Shown here piece by piece: positions 26,038 to 33,272 of a stretch of DNA of 64,000 nt. The DNA is from Pelagicoccus sp. GTDB taxonomy: Bacteria; Verrucomicrobiota; Verrucomicrobiia; Opitutales; Opitutaceae. The number at the start of each line of letters is the position of its first letter. The stretch's first letter is position 1. The stretch spans positions 20,154-84,153 of the forward strand of contig JANQRJ010000082.1 in the NCBI GenBank assembly GCA_028284635.1, read 5' to 3'. Below the pieces are notes generated by a model that saw nothing but the letters and a program-made list of their open reading frames with translations, had not been told where the DNA came from and searched no databases. Made by a program: the position numbers and the translations under genes.

Positions 26038-27060
26038 ATGGATAGAAAAGTACTATCGTTCCTGGCGCTTGGCATCGTGTTCGGGGCATTGTTCACGGCT
26101 GGAGTTTTCTCTTGGCTTTCTCGGGGCGACTCTGGGGGCGGGGAAGCGAAAACGGTGCTCAAACTGGCCCACGCGCTCCCTCCGGCAGCTCCGGTGCACA
26201 AGGGCATGGCGTTCATGGCGGATCGGGTCGCGGAGCTTTCGGGAGGCACGGTCGAGGTGCAGATTTTTCCCAGCGGCCAGCTCGGCTCCGAGACGGAGAC
26301 GATCGAGCAGCTTCAGCGTGGCGCCCTGGCTATGGTGAAGACGTCGACAGCGGCTATGGAGGGTTTTCTCCCGGAAATGGCGGTTTTTGGCGTGCCTTAC
26401 CTTTTCGACGACGACGAGCATTTCTGGCGAGTCTTGGAGAGCGACCTCGGGCAGGAGCTATTGGCCTTGGGGAGTCGGGTGAATATCAGGGGGCTATGCT
26501 ACTACGATGCGGGAGCGCGCAGCTTCTACACGGTAGACAGGCCGGTGCTGACTCCGGACGATTTGAGCGGCAAGAAGATCCGGACCATGCGTAGCGAGAC
26601 CGCTATGAATATGATCGAGACGATGGGCGGTTCCCCCACGCCGATGCCTTTCGGAGAATTGTATACCGGTCTCCAGCAAGGCATGGTGGATGGCGCCGAG
26701 AACAATCCTCCCAGCGTTTTCGACAGTCGGCACTGGGAGGTGGCTAAGCACTACAGCTTGGACGAACATACCCGCATCCCGGACATGCTTGTCATAAGCG
26801 AAACGGTTTGGCAGGGCCTCTCCCCGCAGATCCAGCAGTGGATCCAGCAGGCGACGGACGATTCGGTGGCATATCAACGCGAAGTCTGGGAGGCTTACGT
26901 GGCGGATTGCATGGCGAGTCTGGAAGAGAATGGCGTTACGATATACCATCCAGACAAGCGGCCTTTTCAAGAGGCGGTCCAGTCGATGTATCGAACTTTT
27001 GATGACGGCCCGGTCGCTCCGCTCATCCAACGGGTCAAGGACTTGAGGGAGGAGCGATGA
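26038..27060 (+). CDS. dctP: TRAP transporter solute-binding protein (DctP family)
   Basis: A 340-residue periplasmic binding protein anchored or exported by an N-terminal hydrophobic segment (residues 5-25). The DctP family binds organic acids through a conserved Arg. Family landmarks are L-A-H-A-L-P-P-A-A-P-V-H-K-G near residue 47, V-Q-I-F-P-S-G-Q-L-G and G-K-K-I-R-T-M-R-S. The family often binds uronates, which fits the preceding GH28 gene. The ATG at 26038 is preferred over a TTG at 26023. It overlaps dctQ by 4 bases (ATGA). Confidence 0.92.
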   Translation: MDRKVLSFLALGIVFGALFTAGVFSWLSRGDSGGGEAKTVLKLAHALPPAAPVHKGMAFMADRVAELSGGTVEVQIFPSGQLGSETETIEQLQRGALAMVKTSTAAMEGFLPEMAVFGVPYLFDDDEHFWRVLESDLGQELLALGSRVNIRGLCYYDAGARSFYTVDRPVLTPDDLSGKKIRTMRSETAMNMIETMGGSPTPMPFGELYTGLQQGMVDGAENNPPSVFDSRHWEVAKHYSLDEHTRIPDMLVISETVWQGLSPQIQQWIQQATDDSVAYQREVWEAYVADCMASLEENGVTIYHPDKRPFQEAVQSMYRTFDDGPVAPLIQRVKDLREER

Positions 27061-27587
27061 AGTCGGCGCTGCGATCGTTGCGCGGCTTTTCGGTGGCGGC
27101 GTTGCGTCTTTTTCTCATCTGCGCCTTTGCGGCGCTGGTGCTCGACGTGCTTTGGGGCGTTTTTTCGCGCTACATTTTGGGCGCTCAGAGTCGCTGGACG
27201 GAGGAGCTCGCGACTTACCTGCTGGTATGGATCTCGCTTTTGGGCGCGGCCTTGACCTTCGAGGAGAAGGGGCATTTGGGGGTGGACTACTTTGTGGGAA
27301 AACTGGACCCGGCGGCCCGTTGGCTCGCCGCTCTTTTCGTGGAGGGCGTAGCCTTGCTTTTCTCGGTCGGAGTCCTGTTGGTGGGCGGTTGGATTCTGGT
27401 CTCGCGAACTTTGCAGGCCGAGCAGCTTAGTCCGGCTCTGGGTTGGAAGGTTGGCTACCTGTATTTGGCAGCGCCTCTGAGCGGGGTCTTCTTCACGCTC
27501 TTCTCGTTCGAACATATCTACGATCTGTTTGCCAGGCGCAGCGAACGGGGCGAGCGGGTTGTTTCAACCGCGAATGGCCGCAAATGA
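27057..27587 (+). CDS. dctQ: TRAP transporter small permease (DctQ)
   Basis: A 176-residue inner-membrane protein with four hydrophobic segments and the DctQ signature W-T-E-E-L-A-T-Y-L-L-V-W around residue 45. It forms the membrane complex with DctM. The last seven residues (S-T-A-N-G-R-K) and the TGA stop are encoded by the left arm of an AACCGCGAAT repeat that begins at 27566. The original C-terminus has therefore probably been replaced by the repeat. Confidence 0.9.
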   Translation: MKSALRSLRGFSVAALRLFLICAFAALVLDVLWGVFSRYILGAQSRWTEELATYLLVWISLLGAALTFEEKGHLGVDYFVGKLDPAARWLAALFVEGVALLFSVGVLLVGGWILVSRTLQAEQLSPALGWKVGYLYLAAPLSGVFFTLFSFEHIYDLFARRSERGERVVSTANGRK

Positions 27588-27793
27588 TCGCGAATGGAAT
27601 ATGAGCTTTGTAGTTATACCAGACTTACTCATAAATCGAACAACCGCGGCGCTTCGCAAGCGAAGGCCCTACATGGCAACTCTTTGTAGGGTCGTCGCTT
27701 GCGACGTACCGCAGAGCGAATATGCAAATAGCGAATGTTCTATCTGTGAAAATTTCCGGTATATTAGTGTGAATTCGCGGCTATTCGCGGTAG
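27566..27793. repeat. Nested repeat inserted between dctQ and dctM
   Basis: Outer arms are of the AACCGCGAAT family (27566-27597 and about 27769-27793). Inside is a second inverted element, 27645-27718, beginning GCGGCGCTTCGCAAGCGAAG and ending TACCGCAGAGC, with its own arms meeting around TGGCAACTCT. The same inner element occurs in the opposite orientation at 36725-36796. The insertion separates two genes that normally overlap or abut. Confidence 0.85.
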
Positions 27794-27830
27794 GAAAAAT
27801 TGGTTAGCCCGAATCGTAGGATCTAGATTT

Positions 27831-29126
27831 ATGGACTCCACTTTGCTCATTCTGGTCGTGGTTTTTTTCGGTCTTCTGGTTTTGAATGCGCCGATTGCCA
27901 TTTGCCTGTCCGTCGCGACGATGGCTACTATATTTTCTTTGGGAGACGTGCCTACGAGCTATATTGTGGCCCAGCGCATGACGACGGGCATCAATAGCTT
28001 TCCATTGCTGGCGATTCCGTTCTTCATCCTCGCGGGCGAATTGATGGGAAGGGGCGGCATGGCGCGGCGGCTGATGGACTTCGCTGGCGCGGTGATGGGC
28101 CGTTTCCGAGGCGGTCTTGCCTATGTGAATACGACGACTTGCATGTTGTTCGGAGCCGTATCCGGTTCGGCTGCCGCTGCGGTGTCTTCTATTGGCGGCT
28201 TCATAATCCCGGAAATGGAGCGCAAGGGCTACAAGCGCGAGTTTGCGGTGGCGCTTACTACGACTTCGGCGACGACTGGGCTGCTTATTCCGCCGAGCAA
28301 TGTGATGATCGTCTACGCCGTGGTGGCGGGCAACGTATCGGTGGCGGCCTTGTTCATGGCGGGCATTTTGCCGGGGATGCTGATTGGCGGCTTGATCATG
28401 GCGGCGAGTTGGCTGGTCAGCTTGAAAGAGGGAGTGGGGCAGACGGAAAGCGCAACGCCCTTCTCCGGAGCGCTTGCTGCGGGGGCGAAGGCGTTTCCGA
28501 GCTTGCTGCTTATATTCATCGTACTTGGAGGAATTTTGGGCGGCGTTTTTTCCGCTACCGAAGCATCTGCAGTGGCGGTGGCGTATGCCTTGCTTCTAAG
28601 CCTGGTGATATATCGGGAGGTTTCGATTGCCGACTTGCCGGGAATTTTGCTTCGCTCCGCCAAGACGACTTCGATCGTCATGATCCTGATCGGGGCGAGT
28701 CAGGCGATGAGCTGGGCCTTGGCTCACGAACAAGTGCCTCAGCAGGTGAGCGCGGCCTTGTTGGCGGTTTCGGAAAACCCGCTTATAACTTTGCTTATCA
28801 TCAATGTGCTGCTGCTCGCGGTTGGCACCTTTATGGACATGACTCCGGCGGTCTTGATCTTCACTCCTATTTTCCTGCCTGCGGTGATGGGGCTTGGCAT
28901 GGATCCCACGCATTTCGGAATCCTGCTGATCGCCAATCTTTGCATTGGACTCTGTACGCCTCCGGTCGGCACCTGCTTGTTTATAGGCTGTAGCGTGGGT
29001 AAGACCTCGATCGCGGCGGTCGTTCGACCCCTTCTGCCTTTGTTCGTGGCGATGGTTGTCGGTCTTCTGCTGATTGTCTACGTACCGGCCATTTCGCTTT
29101 GGCTGCCGAGACTGCTTGGCTTGTAG
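27831..29126 (+). CDS. dctM: TRAP transporter large permease (DctM)
   Basis: A 431-residue, roughly 12-helix protein of the DctM family, the sodium-driven transport subunit. Family features include the N-terminal L-N-A-P-I-A-I-C-L-S, F-P-L-L-A-I-P-F-F-I-L-A-G-E-L-M and the P-P-S-N motif (L-L-I-P-P-S-N-V-M-I). It completes the P-Q-M set begun at 26038. It would still be co-transcribed only if RNA polymerase passes the repeat at 27566-27793. Confidence 0.93.
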   Translation: MDSTLLILVVVFFGLLVLNAPIAICLSVATMATIFSLGDVPTSYIVAQRMTTGINSFPLLAIPFFILAGELMGRGGMARRLMDFAGAVMGRFRGGLAYVNTTTCMLFGAVSGSAAAAVSSIGGFIIPEMERKGYKREFAVALTTTSATTGLLIPPSNVMIVYAVVAGNVSVAALFMAGILPGMLIGGLIMAASWLVSLKEGVGQTESATPFSGALAAGAKAFPSLLLIFIVLGGILGGVFSATEASAVAVAYALLLSLVIYREVSIADLPGILLRSAKTTSIVMILIGASQAMSWALAHEQVPQQVSAALLAVSENPLITLLIINVLLLAVGTFMDMTPAVLIFTPIFLPAVMGLGMDPTHFGILLIANLCIGLCTPPVGTCLFIGCSVGKTSIAAVVRPLLPLFVAMVVGLLLIVYVPAISLWLPRLLGL

Positions 29127-29818
29127 AGAGCGGATCTGGCCGATCGGGCTTGGAATGGGTGGCTCGGCTGGTGTTACCTGCGAGGGTGAGTTCTCAAGAG
29201 GAGTTGTTTGCAGAGACGTATCCCGTCGAGCGGCTTTCGATGGACGGGAGTTTGATGGACTTTGGGCCGGTTTTTTCGGGCGAGGAAGCGGAGGCGATCT
29301 TCGGACGACTGATGGCGGAAGTTCCCTGGCGACGGGATACGGCGTTTCTCTACGGTCGGCGGATCACGACGAAGCGAAAGGTGGCTTGGTTTGGCGATGG
29401 CGAGTTCGCCTACAGCTACTCGAATACGACCCGTACGGCTTTGCCTTGGACGCCGTTGTTGCGAGAGCTGAGGGATCGGGTCGTGGCGACGAGCGGAGGC
29501 AGCTACAACAGCGTGCTGTTGAACCTCTATCACGATGGCAGCGAGGGGATGAACTGGCATAGCGACGACGAGAAAGAGCTGGGACTTGAGCCGCGGATTG
29601 CTTCGCTGAGCTTTGGGGCGACGCGTCGTTTCGATATGCGTCATAAGGAGTCGCAAGAAACGGTTCGCATGGATCTATCTTCCGGCGGGCTGATCGTGAT
29701 GAGCGGCAAGTCTCAAAGCCACTGGAAGCATCAGGTTCCCAAGCAGCTGCGGGTGAAGTCGCCTCGGGTCAACCTGACTTTCCGGATGTTTGCCGAGTCG
29801 CGAAAAGGAGTGACTTGA
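29099..29818 (+). CDS. alkB: AlkB-like 2-oxoglutarate/Fe(II) dioxygenase
   Basis: Up to 239 residues. The AlkB core shows the iron ligands in N-W-H-S-D-D-E (H-x-D, about residue 153) and in S-H-W-K-H-Q-V-P-K, plus the closing R-V-N-L-T-F-R that binds 2-oxoglutarate. A second signature is L-L-N-L-Y-H-D-G. It repairs alkylated bases oxidatively, and resembles the ALKBH2/3 group in length and motif. The start is uncertain: the longest frame begins at a TTG inside dctM, and the first good ATG is at 29240. The N-terminus should be considered unresolved between these. Confidence 0.88.
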   Translation: MAAETAWLVESGSGRSGLEWVARLVLPARVSSQEELFAETYPVERLSMDGSLMDFGPVFSGEEAEAIFGRLMAEVPWRRDTAFLYGRRITTKRKVAWFGDGEFAYSYSNTTRTALPWTPLLRELRDRVVATSGGSYNSVLLNLYHDGSEGMNWHSDDEKELGLEPRIASLSFGATRRFDMRHKESQETVRMDLSSGGLIVMSGKSQSHWKHQVPKQLRVKSPRVNLTFRMFAESRKGVT

Positions 29819-29879
29819 AGCGAGTTCTTTAAGAGCAACGGGATATGCAGGAGACAAGGCGAGGGGAAGGCGTTTCGAG

Positions 29880-30065
29880 ATGGCTTTGATCGTGAAGATT
29901 CTGGCTTTCGCGTTGCTCGGGCTCGCTATCGCAGCAGTTGCCGGCTTGCTGCTGCGTCGGACCTTGCGAGACGACGATAAGGCTCCGAGAGACGGTAAGT
30001 CGGAAGCGGCGGCCCGTCGGTTTTTGGAGGGTTCCTCGGGCGGGTCGAACACCGACCAGAGCTAG
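29880..30065 (+). CDS. Small single-span membrane protein
   Basis: A 61-residue frame with one hydrophobic helix (residues 4-25) followed by a charged tail rich in Asp, Lys and Arg. The ATG is preceded by AGGGGAAGG at a suitable distance, which is the main support. No family recognised. It follows alkB by 61 bases and may be co-transcribed. Confidence 0.5.
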   Translation: MALIVKILAFALLGLAIAAVAGLLLRRTLRDDDKAPRDGKSEAAARRFLEGSSGGSNTDQS

Positions 30066-30078
30066 GGTTGTGTCACGC

Positions 30079-30276
30079 TAGCCGTAGCGCGGAGCTTTAG
30101 CCCGCGTCCGCAACACTCACTCATCGTTTTCTTCATCCTCATCTTCATCCCATGAGAAGAAGATGAAGAAGTAGAAGCAGAAGAAGATTACGATGATGAT
30201 GAGAAACGACGCGGGCTTCAGGCTTTGCTCTTCGAGCTACGACCCGACTTCGAAAGCTCCGCGCTACGGCTGGCGA
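30079..30276. repeat. Nested CGTAGCGCGGAGC repeat with a polypurine hairpin inside
   Basis: The outermost pair is GCTAGCCGTAGCGCGGAGCT (30079-30100) and its complement at about 30254-30276. A second, partial right arm (GACGCGGGCTTCAGG) begins at 30209. At 30121-30202 the centre holds copy 4 of the polypurine hairpin (left arm CTTCATCCTCATCTTCATCC). Confidence 0.8.
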
Positions 30277-30349
30277 AGTCCTATGTGTGCCGGGTTCGTA
30301 TCCTAGTCTTCCGCGTGTTTTTCGCTCCGCTGTCGTCCCGCAAGCGGGA

Positions 30350-30375
30350 CTCGGTACTCACGAACGCGGCTACGT
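30350..30375. repeat. Single arm of the GTAGCCGCG repeat
   Basis: ACTCACGAACGCGGCTACG matches the right arm of the elements at 21274 and 33120. It lies just downstream of the BFN gene stop. Confidence 0.5.
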
Positions 30376-30380
30376 GGCGT

Positions 30381-30836
30381 CTACTCGCCTTCCTCGCTTT
30401 GCTGCTTGAGCACGCGTTGCAGGATGGAGCCCATGTCTTCGGTTGAAGAGAAGACGTTTTCGGCGACGAATATGGGGACTTCGTTTTGCAGGGAGAGCAC
30501 GATGGAGTCGCTGGGGCGGGCGTCGAGTTCGATGATCTTGGTGTCGACCTCGTTGCTCATTTCCAGGATGATGCGGGCGAAGAATGTGGTGTCCTGCACG
30601 TCGTTGATGACGACGCGGGTGATCTTGGCCTCGAGGCCGGCGAGCATAGCAGACATCAGATCGTGAGTCAGGGGTCGCTCCTTCTTTACGCCGTTGAGGG
30701 CCATGGAGATGGCGTTTCCTACGCTGTGGTCGACGTAGATGACGAAGACCTTGTCGTCGTTGCCGAGGAATACGGCGCAACCATTGTGGGTTGGCATCAC
30801 GCCTTTTACGGTAACTTGAACTACGCTGGTCTTCAT
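30381..30836 (-). CDS. Bifunctional nuclease family protein (BFN, DUF151)
   Basis: A 151-residue protein that matches the BFN/DUF151 family, with the landmarks R-P-L-T-H-D-L-M near residue 55 and L-D-A-R-P-S-D-S-I-V-L-S near residue 105. Plant BFN proteins have RNase and DNase activity; the bacterial role is not well settled. The C-terminal tail is acidic (Q-S-E-E-G-E). Single gene facing away from the sodium channel gene. Confidence 0.85.
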   Translation of the reverse strand: MKTSVVQVTVKGVMPTHNGCAVFLGNDDKVFVIYVDHSVGNAISMALNGVKKERPLTHDLMSAMLAGLEAKITRVVINDVQDTTFFARIILEMSNEVDTKIIELDARPSDSIVLSLQNEVPIFVAENVFSSTEDMGSILQRVLKQQSEEGE

Positions 30837-31196
30837 TGGTGGGTTTCCTCTTCAGTGTCTGAGGCTTTGCGACGGACCCTCGAATTGCCTAAACAGGGAT
30901 CGTCTCTTTAGATCAATCTTTTAAGGGAAAGATTCCTAATCTGGCAAAGTCAGAGTCAAATAGGTGGAAGGCCGAGGGCTGAAGGCCGCTAAATTCGCCT
31001 TCAGCCTGGACACCTTCAGCCTCTTTCAACGCTGACAGGCCCAAAAATGTCTCAAGCATGGTCGTTTTCGAAAAAGCTCCACCTTGCGCCGGGAATCCGC
31101 TTGTCGGCGTTTTTCGGCGCCTGGCTCCTTCCTCGTTGATCTCCGCTGAAAACTGATCAATTGATGCGGTTTCAAGGAGACCATCCCGGAGAAATT
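30837..31196. other. 360-bp intergenic region upstream of the channel gene
   Basis: Contains an imperfect inverted stretch GGCCGAGGGCTGAAGG / CCTTCAGCCTC (30968-31022). It also holds promoter space for both divergent genes. No tRNA or open frame was supported. Confidence 0.4.
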
Positions 31197-32027
31197 ATGA
31201 GCGAAGAGGATCTAGTTCGGTTGCTGGCTTCAGGCAAGGCGGCGCCCTGGAGGGTGCGGCTCGCCCATTGGGTGGAATCGTCTGGAGTGCAGCGTTTTAT
31301 CATCGCGGCCATTCTGGTCAACGGCGCGGTGCTGGGCCTTGAGACGAGTCCGGCTGCTATGGAGAACTTTGGTTCGCTGCTGGTGTTGATCGACAAGATC
31401 TGCCTGGCGATCTTCGTGGCTGAGCTGCTGATCAAGTTTGCAGTCTATCGCGGTCTCTTCTGGCGAAATGGCTGGAACTGGTTCGACTTTCTCGTGGTCG
31501 CGGTTGCGCTTGCTCCTGGGGCTGGCCCTTGGTCTGTGCTGCGCTCGCTGCGGATCCTGCGAGTGCTGCGGCTGCTGACCGTCATGCCGCAGCTGCGCCG
31601 GGTGGTCGCGGCGTTCATTCATGCCATCCCTGGGCTCTCGGGAGTGATCATCCTTATGGCGGTCTTTTTCTACACCATGGCGGTGCTGGCGACGAATCTC
31701 TTCGGCGAGGCGTTTCCGCAGTGGTTTGGCTCGCTGGGGGCCAGTCTGTTTTCGCTCTTCCAGATCATGACTTTGGAGAGCTGGTCGATGGGCATCGTCC
31801 GTCCGGTTATGGAAGTGTTTCCCTGGGCGTGGATTTTCTTCGTGCCCTTTATCGTGATCGCGACCTTCACCATTCTCAACCTGTTCATTGGCATCATTGT
31901 CTCGACCATGCAGGAGCTGGCTTCCACTCCGACCTTGAGCGTGCCTGACAAGGACCTGAAGACGGCCTTGCTCCGCATGGAAAAGGATCTCGCCACGCTG
32001 CGGGCTCATCTGGAGAAGCGCGGCTAG
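31197..32027 (+). CDS. Voltage-gated sodium channel (NavAb/NaChBac family)
   Basis: A 276-residue, six-transmembrane channel subunit that would assemble as a tetramer. The S4 voltage sensor shows regularly spaced arginines (L-R-S-L-R-I-L-R-V-L-R-L-L). The selectivity filter is T-L-E194-S-W-S-M, identical in these residues to the NavAb filter, with the following G-I-V-R-P-V-M-E-V also closely matching. The pore helix S6 ends N-L-F-I-G-I-I-V-S-T-M. A C-terminal coiled-coil follows. The ATG at 31197 has CCGGAGAAATT upstream and is preferred over 31161. The next gene begins one base after its stop. Confidence 0.93.
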   Translation: MSEEDLVRLLASGKAAPWRVRLAHWVESSGVQRFIIAAILVNGAVLGLETSPAAMENFGSLLVLIDKICLAIFVAELLIKFAVYRGLFWRNGWNWFDFLVVAVALAPGAGPWSVLRSLRILRVLRLLTVMPQLRRVVAAFIHAIPGLSGVIILMAVFFYTMAVLATNLFGEAFPQWFGSLGASLFSLFQIMTLESWSMGIVRPVMEVFPWAWIFFVPFIVIATFTILNLFIGIIVSTMQELASTPTLSVPDKDLKTALLRMEKDLATLRAHLEKRG

Positions 32028-32028
32028 G

Positions 32029-33093
32029 ATGATTCTCGTCTTCGTCGCGATTTTCGGGCTGATCAACTTCTACCTGCTTCGGTTCACGGTTGCCGCGTAT
32101 CCGGATTTTGGATGGGCTGCGACTGCTGTATTCGCTGCGCTGTTTCTATCGCTGTTCGCGGCCATCTTTCTGGAGCGAAAGCGGGTGTACGGCGCTTCCG
32201 CGATCCTCTCCTGGATCGGCTACAGTTGGTTGGGAATTTCGGGCATGGCCTTGCTGTATGCAGCCGTCTTCGATCTGCTGCAGTTGTTCCTTCCCGAGCT
32301 TGGCGACCGGTTGGCGTTTCACTGCGTGGCGGGGCTGACACTTGCCTCGACGCTCTACGGATTTCTCTCCGCGAGTCGCGTGTCGGTCAAGCGGGTCGAA
32401 ATCTCGTCTCCGAAAATAGAAGCTGCAGCTCGCCCTATCACGCTGGTCCAGATCAGCGATCTGCATTTGGGCGACAGCAGCATTCTGGGCAGAACGCGTC
32501 GAGTGGTCGAGACAGTGCGGCGTCTAGAGCCGGACATCGTCGTGTCGACGGGCGATCTCTTCGATGGCTTTCTGTCTTTGATGGGACCCTATGTCGAGGA
32601 GCTCAAGCGCCTCGAAGCTCCACAGGGCAAGTTCGCCATCAGCGGCAATCATGAAGTCTACGCGGGACTGGAAGAAGCGATGGATCTTACTAAGGCCGCA
32701 GGGTTTCGCGTCCTGCGACAGGAAAGTCTGAATACGGTTGGAAACTTGACTTTCGTCGGTCTCGAAGATCCGGCCTCGCCAAAGGCGGCGGATGAAAGCG
32801 CGTTGCTGTCGGCTGTAGATGGTCTCCGCTTCGCGATCCTGCTCAAACACCGCCCGGAGATCGCTCCGGAGAGTATCGGGAGATTCGATCTGCAGTTGTC
32901 CGGGCATACGCATGGCGGCCAGATTTTCCCCTTCCATCTCTTGACCAAGCTCGTCTACAAGGCGCGACCTGGTCTGACCGAGCTGACGCCGGGTCGCTAC
33001 CTCTATCTGAGTCGAGGGACGGGAGCCTGGGGGCCGCAAATGAGATTTCTTGCTCCGCCTGAGATCACGCTTATTACGCTGAGAGCGTGTTGA
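32029..33093 (+). CDS. Membrane-anchored metallophosphoesterase
   Basis: A 354-residue protein with three or four N-terminal hydrophobic segments (to about residue 115) and a C-terminal calcineurin-like phosphoesterase domain. The metal motifs are in order: I-S-D-L-H-L-G, S-T-G-D-L-F-D-G, S-G-N-H-E-V-Y and S-G-H-T-H-G-G-Q. This is the YkuE/YaeI-like architecture that acts on lipid or nucleotide phosphates. It is coupled to the sodium channel with a one-base gap; whether the two work together is unknown. Confidence 0.88.
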   Translation: MILVFVAIFGLINFYLLRFTVAAYPDFGWAATAVFAALFLSLFAAIFLERKRVYGASAILSWIGYSWLGISGMALLYAAVFDLLQLFLPELGDRLAFHCVAGLTLASTLYGFLSASRVSVKRVEISSPKIEAAARPITLVQISDLHLGDSSILGRTRRVVETVRRLEPDIVVSTGDLFDGFLSLMGPYVEELKRLEAPQGKFAISGNHEVYAGLEEAMDLTKAAGFRVLRQESLNTVGNLTFVGLEDPASPKAADESALLSAVDGLRFAILLKHRPEIAPESIGRFDLQLSGHTHGGQIFPFHLLTKLVYKARPGLTELTPGRYLYLSRGTGAWGPQMRFLAPPEITLITLRAC

Positions 33094-33119
33094 AAAAGTA
33101 GATCGTGCCCGGCGATTTT

Positions 33120-33185
33120 GTAGCCGCGTTCGTGAGAACGCGGAACCAGTCCAGGGAGACCCGCGTTCTCACGAACGCGGCTACA
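33120..33185. repeat. GTAGCCGCGTTCGTGAGAACG hairpin
   Basis: Left arm GTAGCCGCGTTCGTGAGAAC (from 33120) and perfect complementary right arm ending at 33185, with a spacer around CCAGTCCAGGG. Follows the metallophosphoesterase stop by 27 bases. Confidence 0.85.
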
Positions 33186-33272
33186 CTGGGAAACCTGCTT
33201 GTTTAACCCCCTCTGAGAGCTGCCGCTGAATAGCTCGACTGTCTTGGTCAATGAGGGTTTAAAGGTCGTTCT

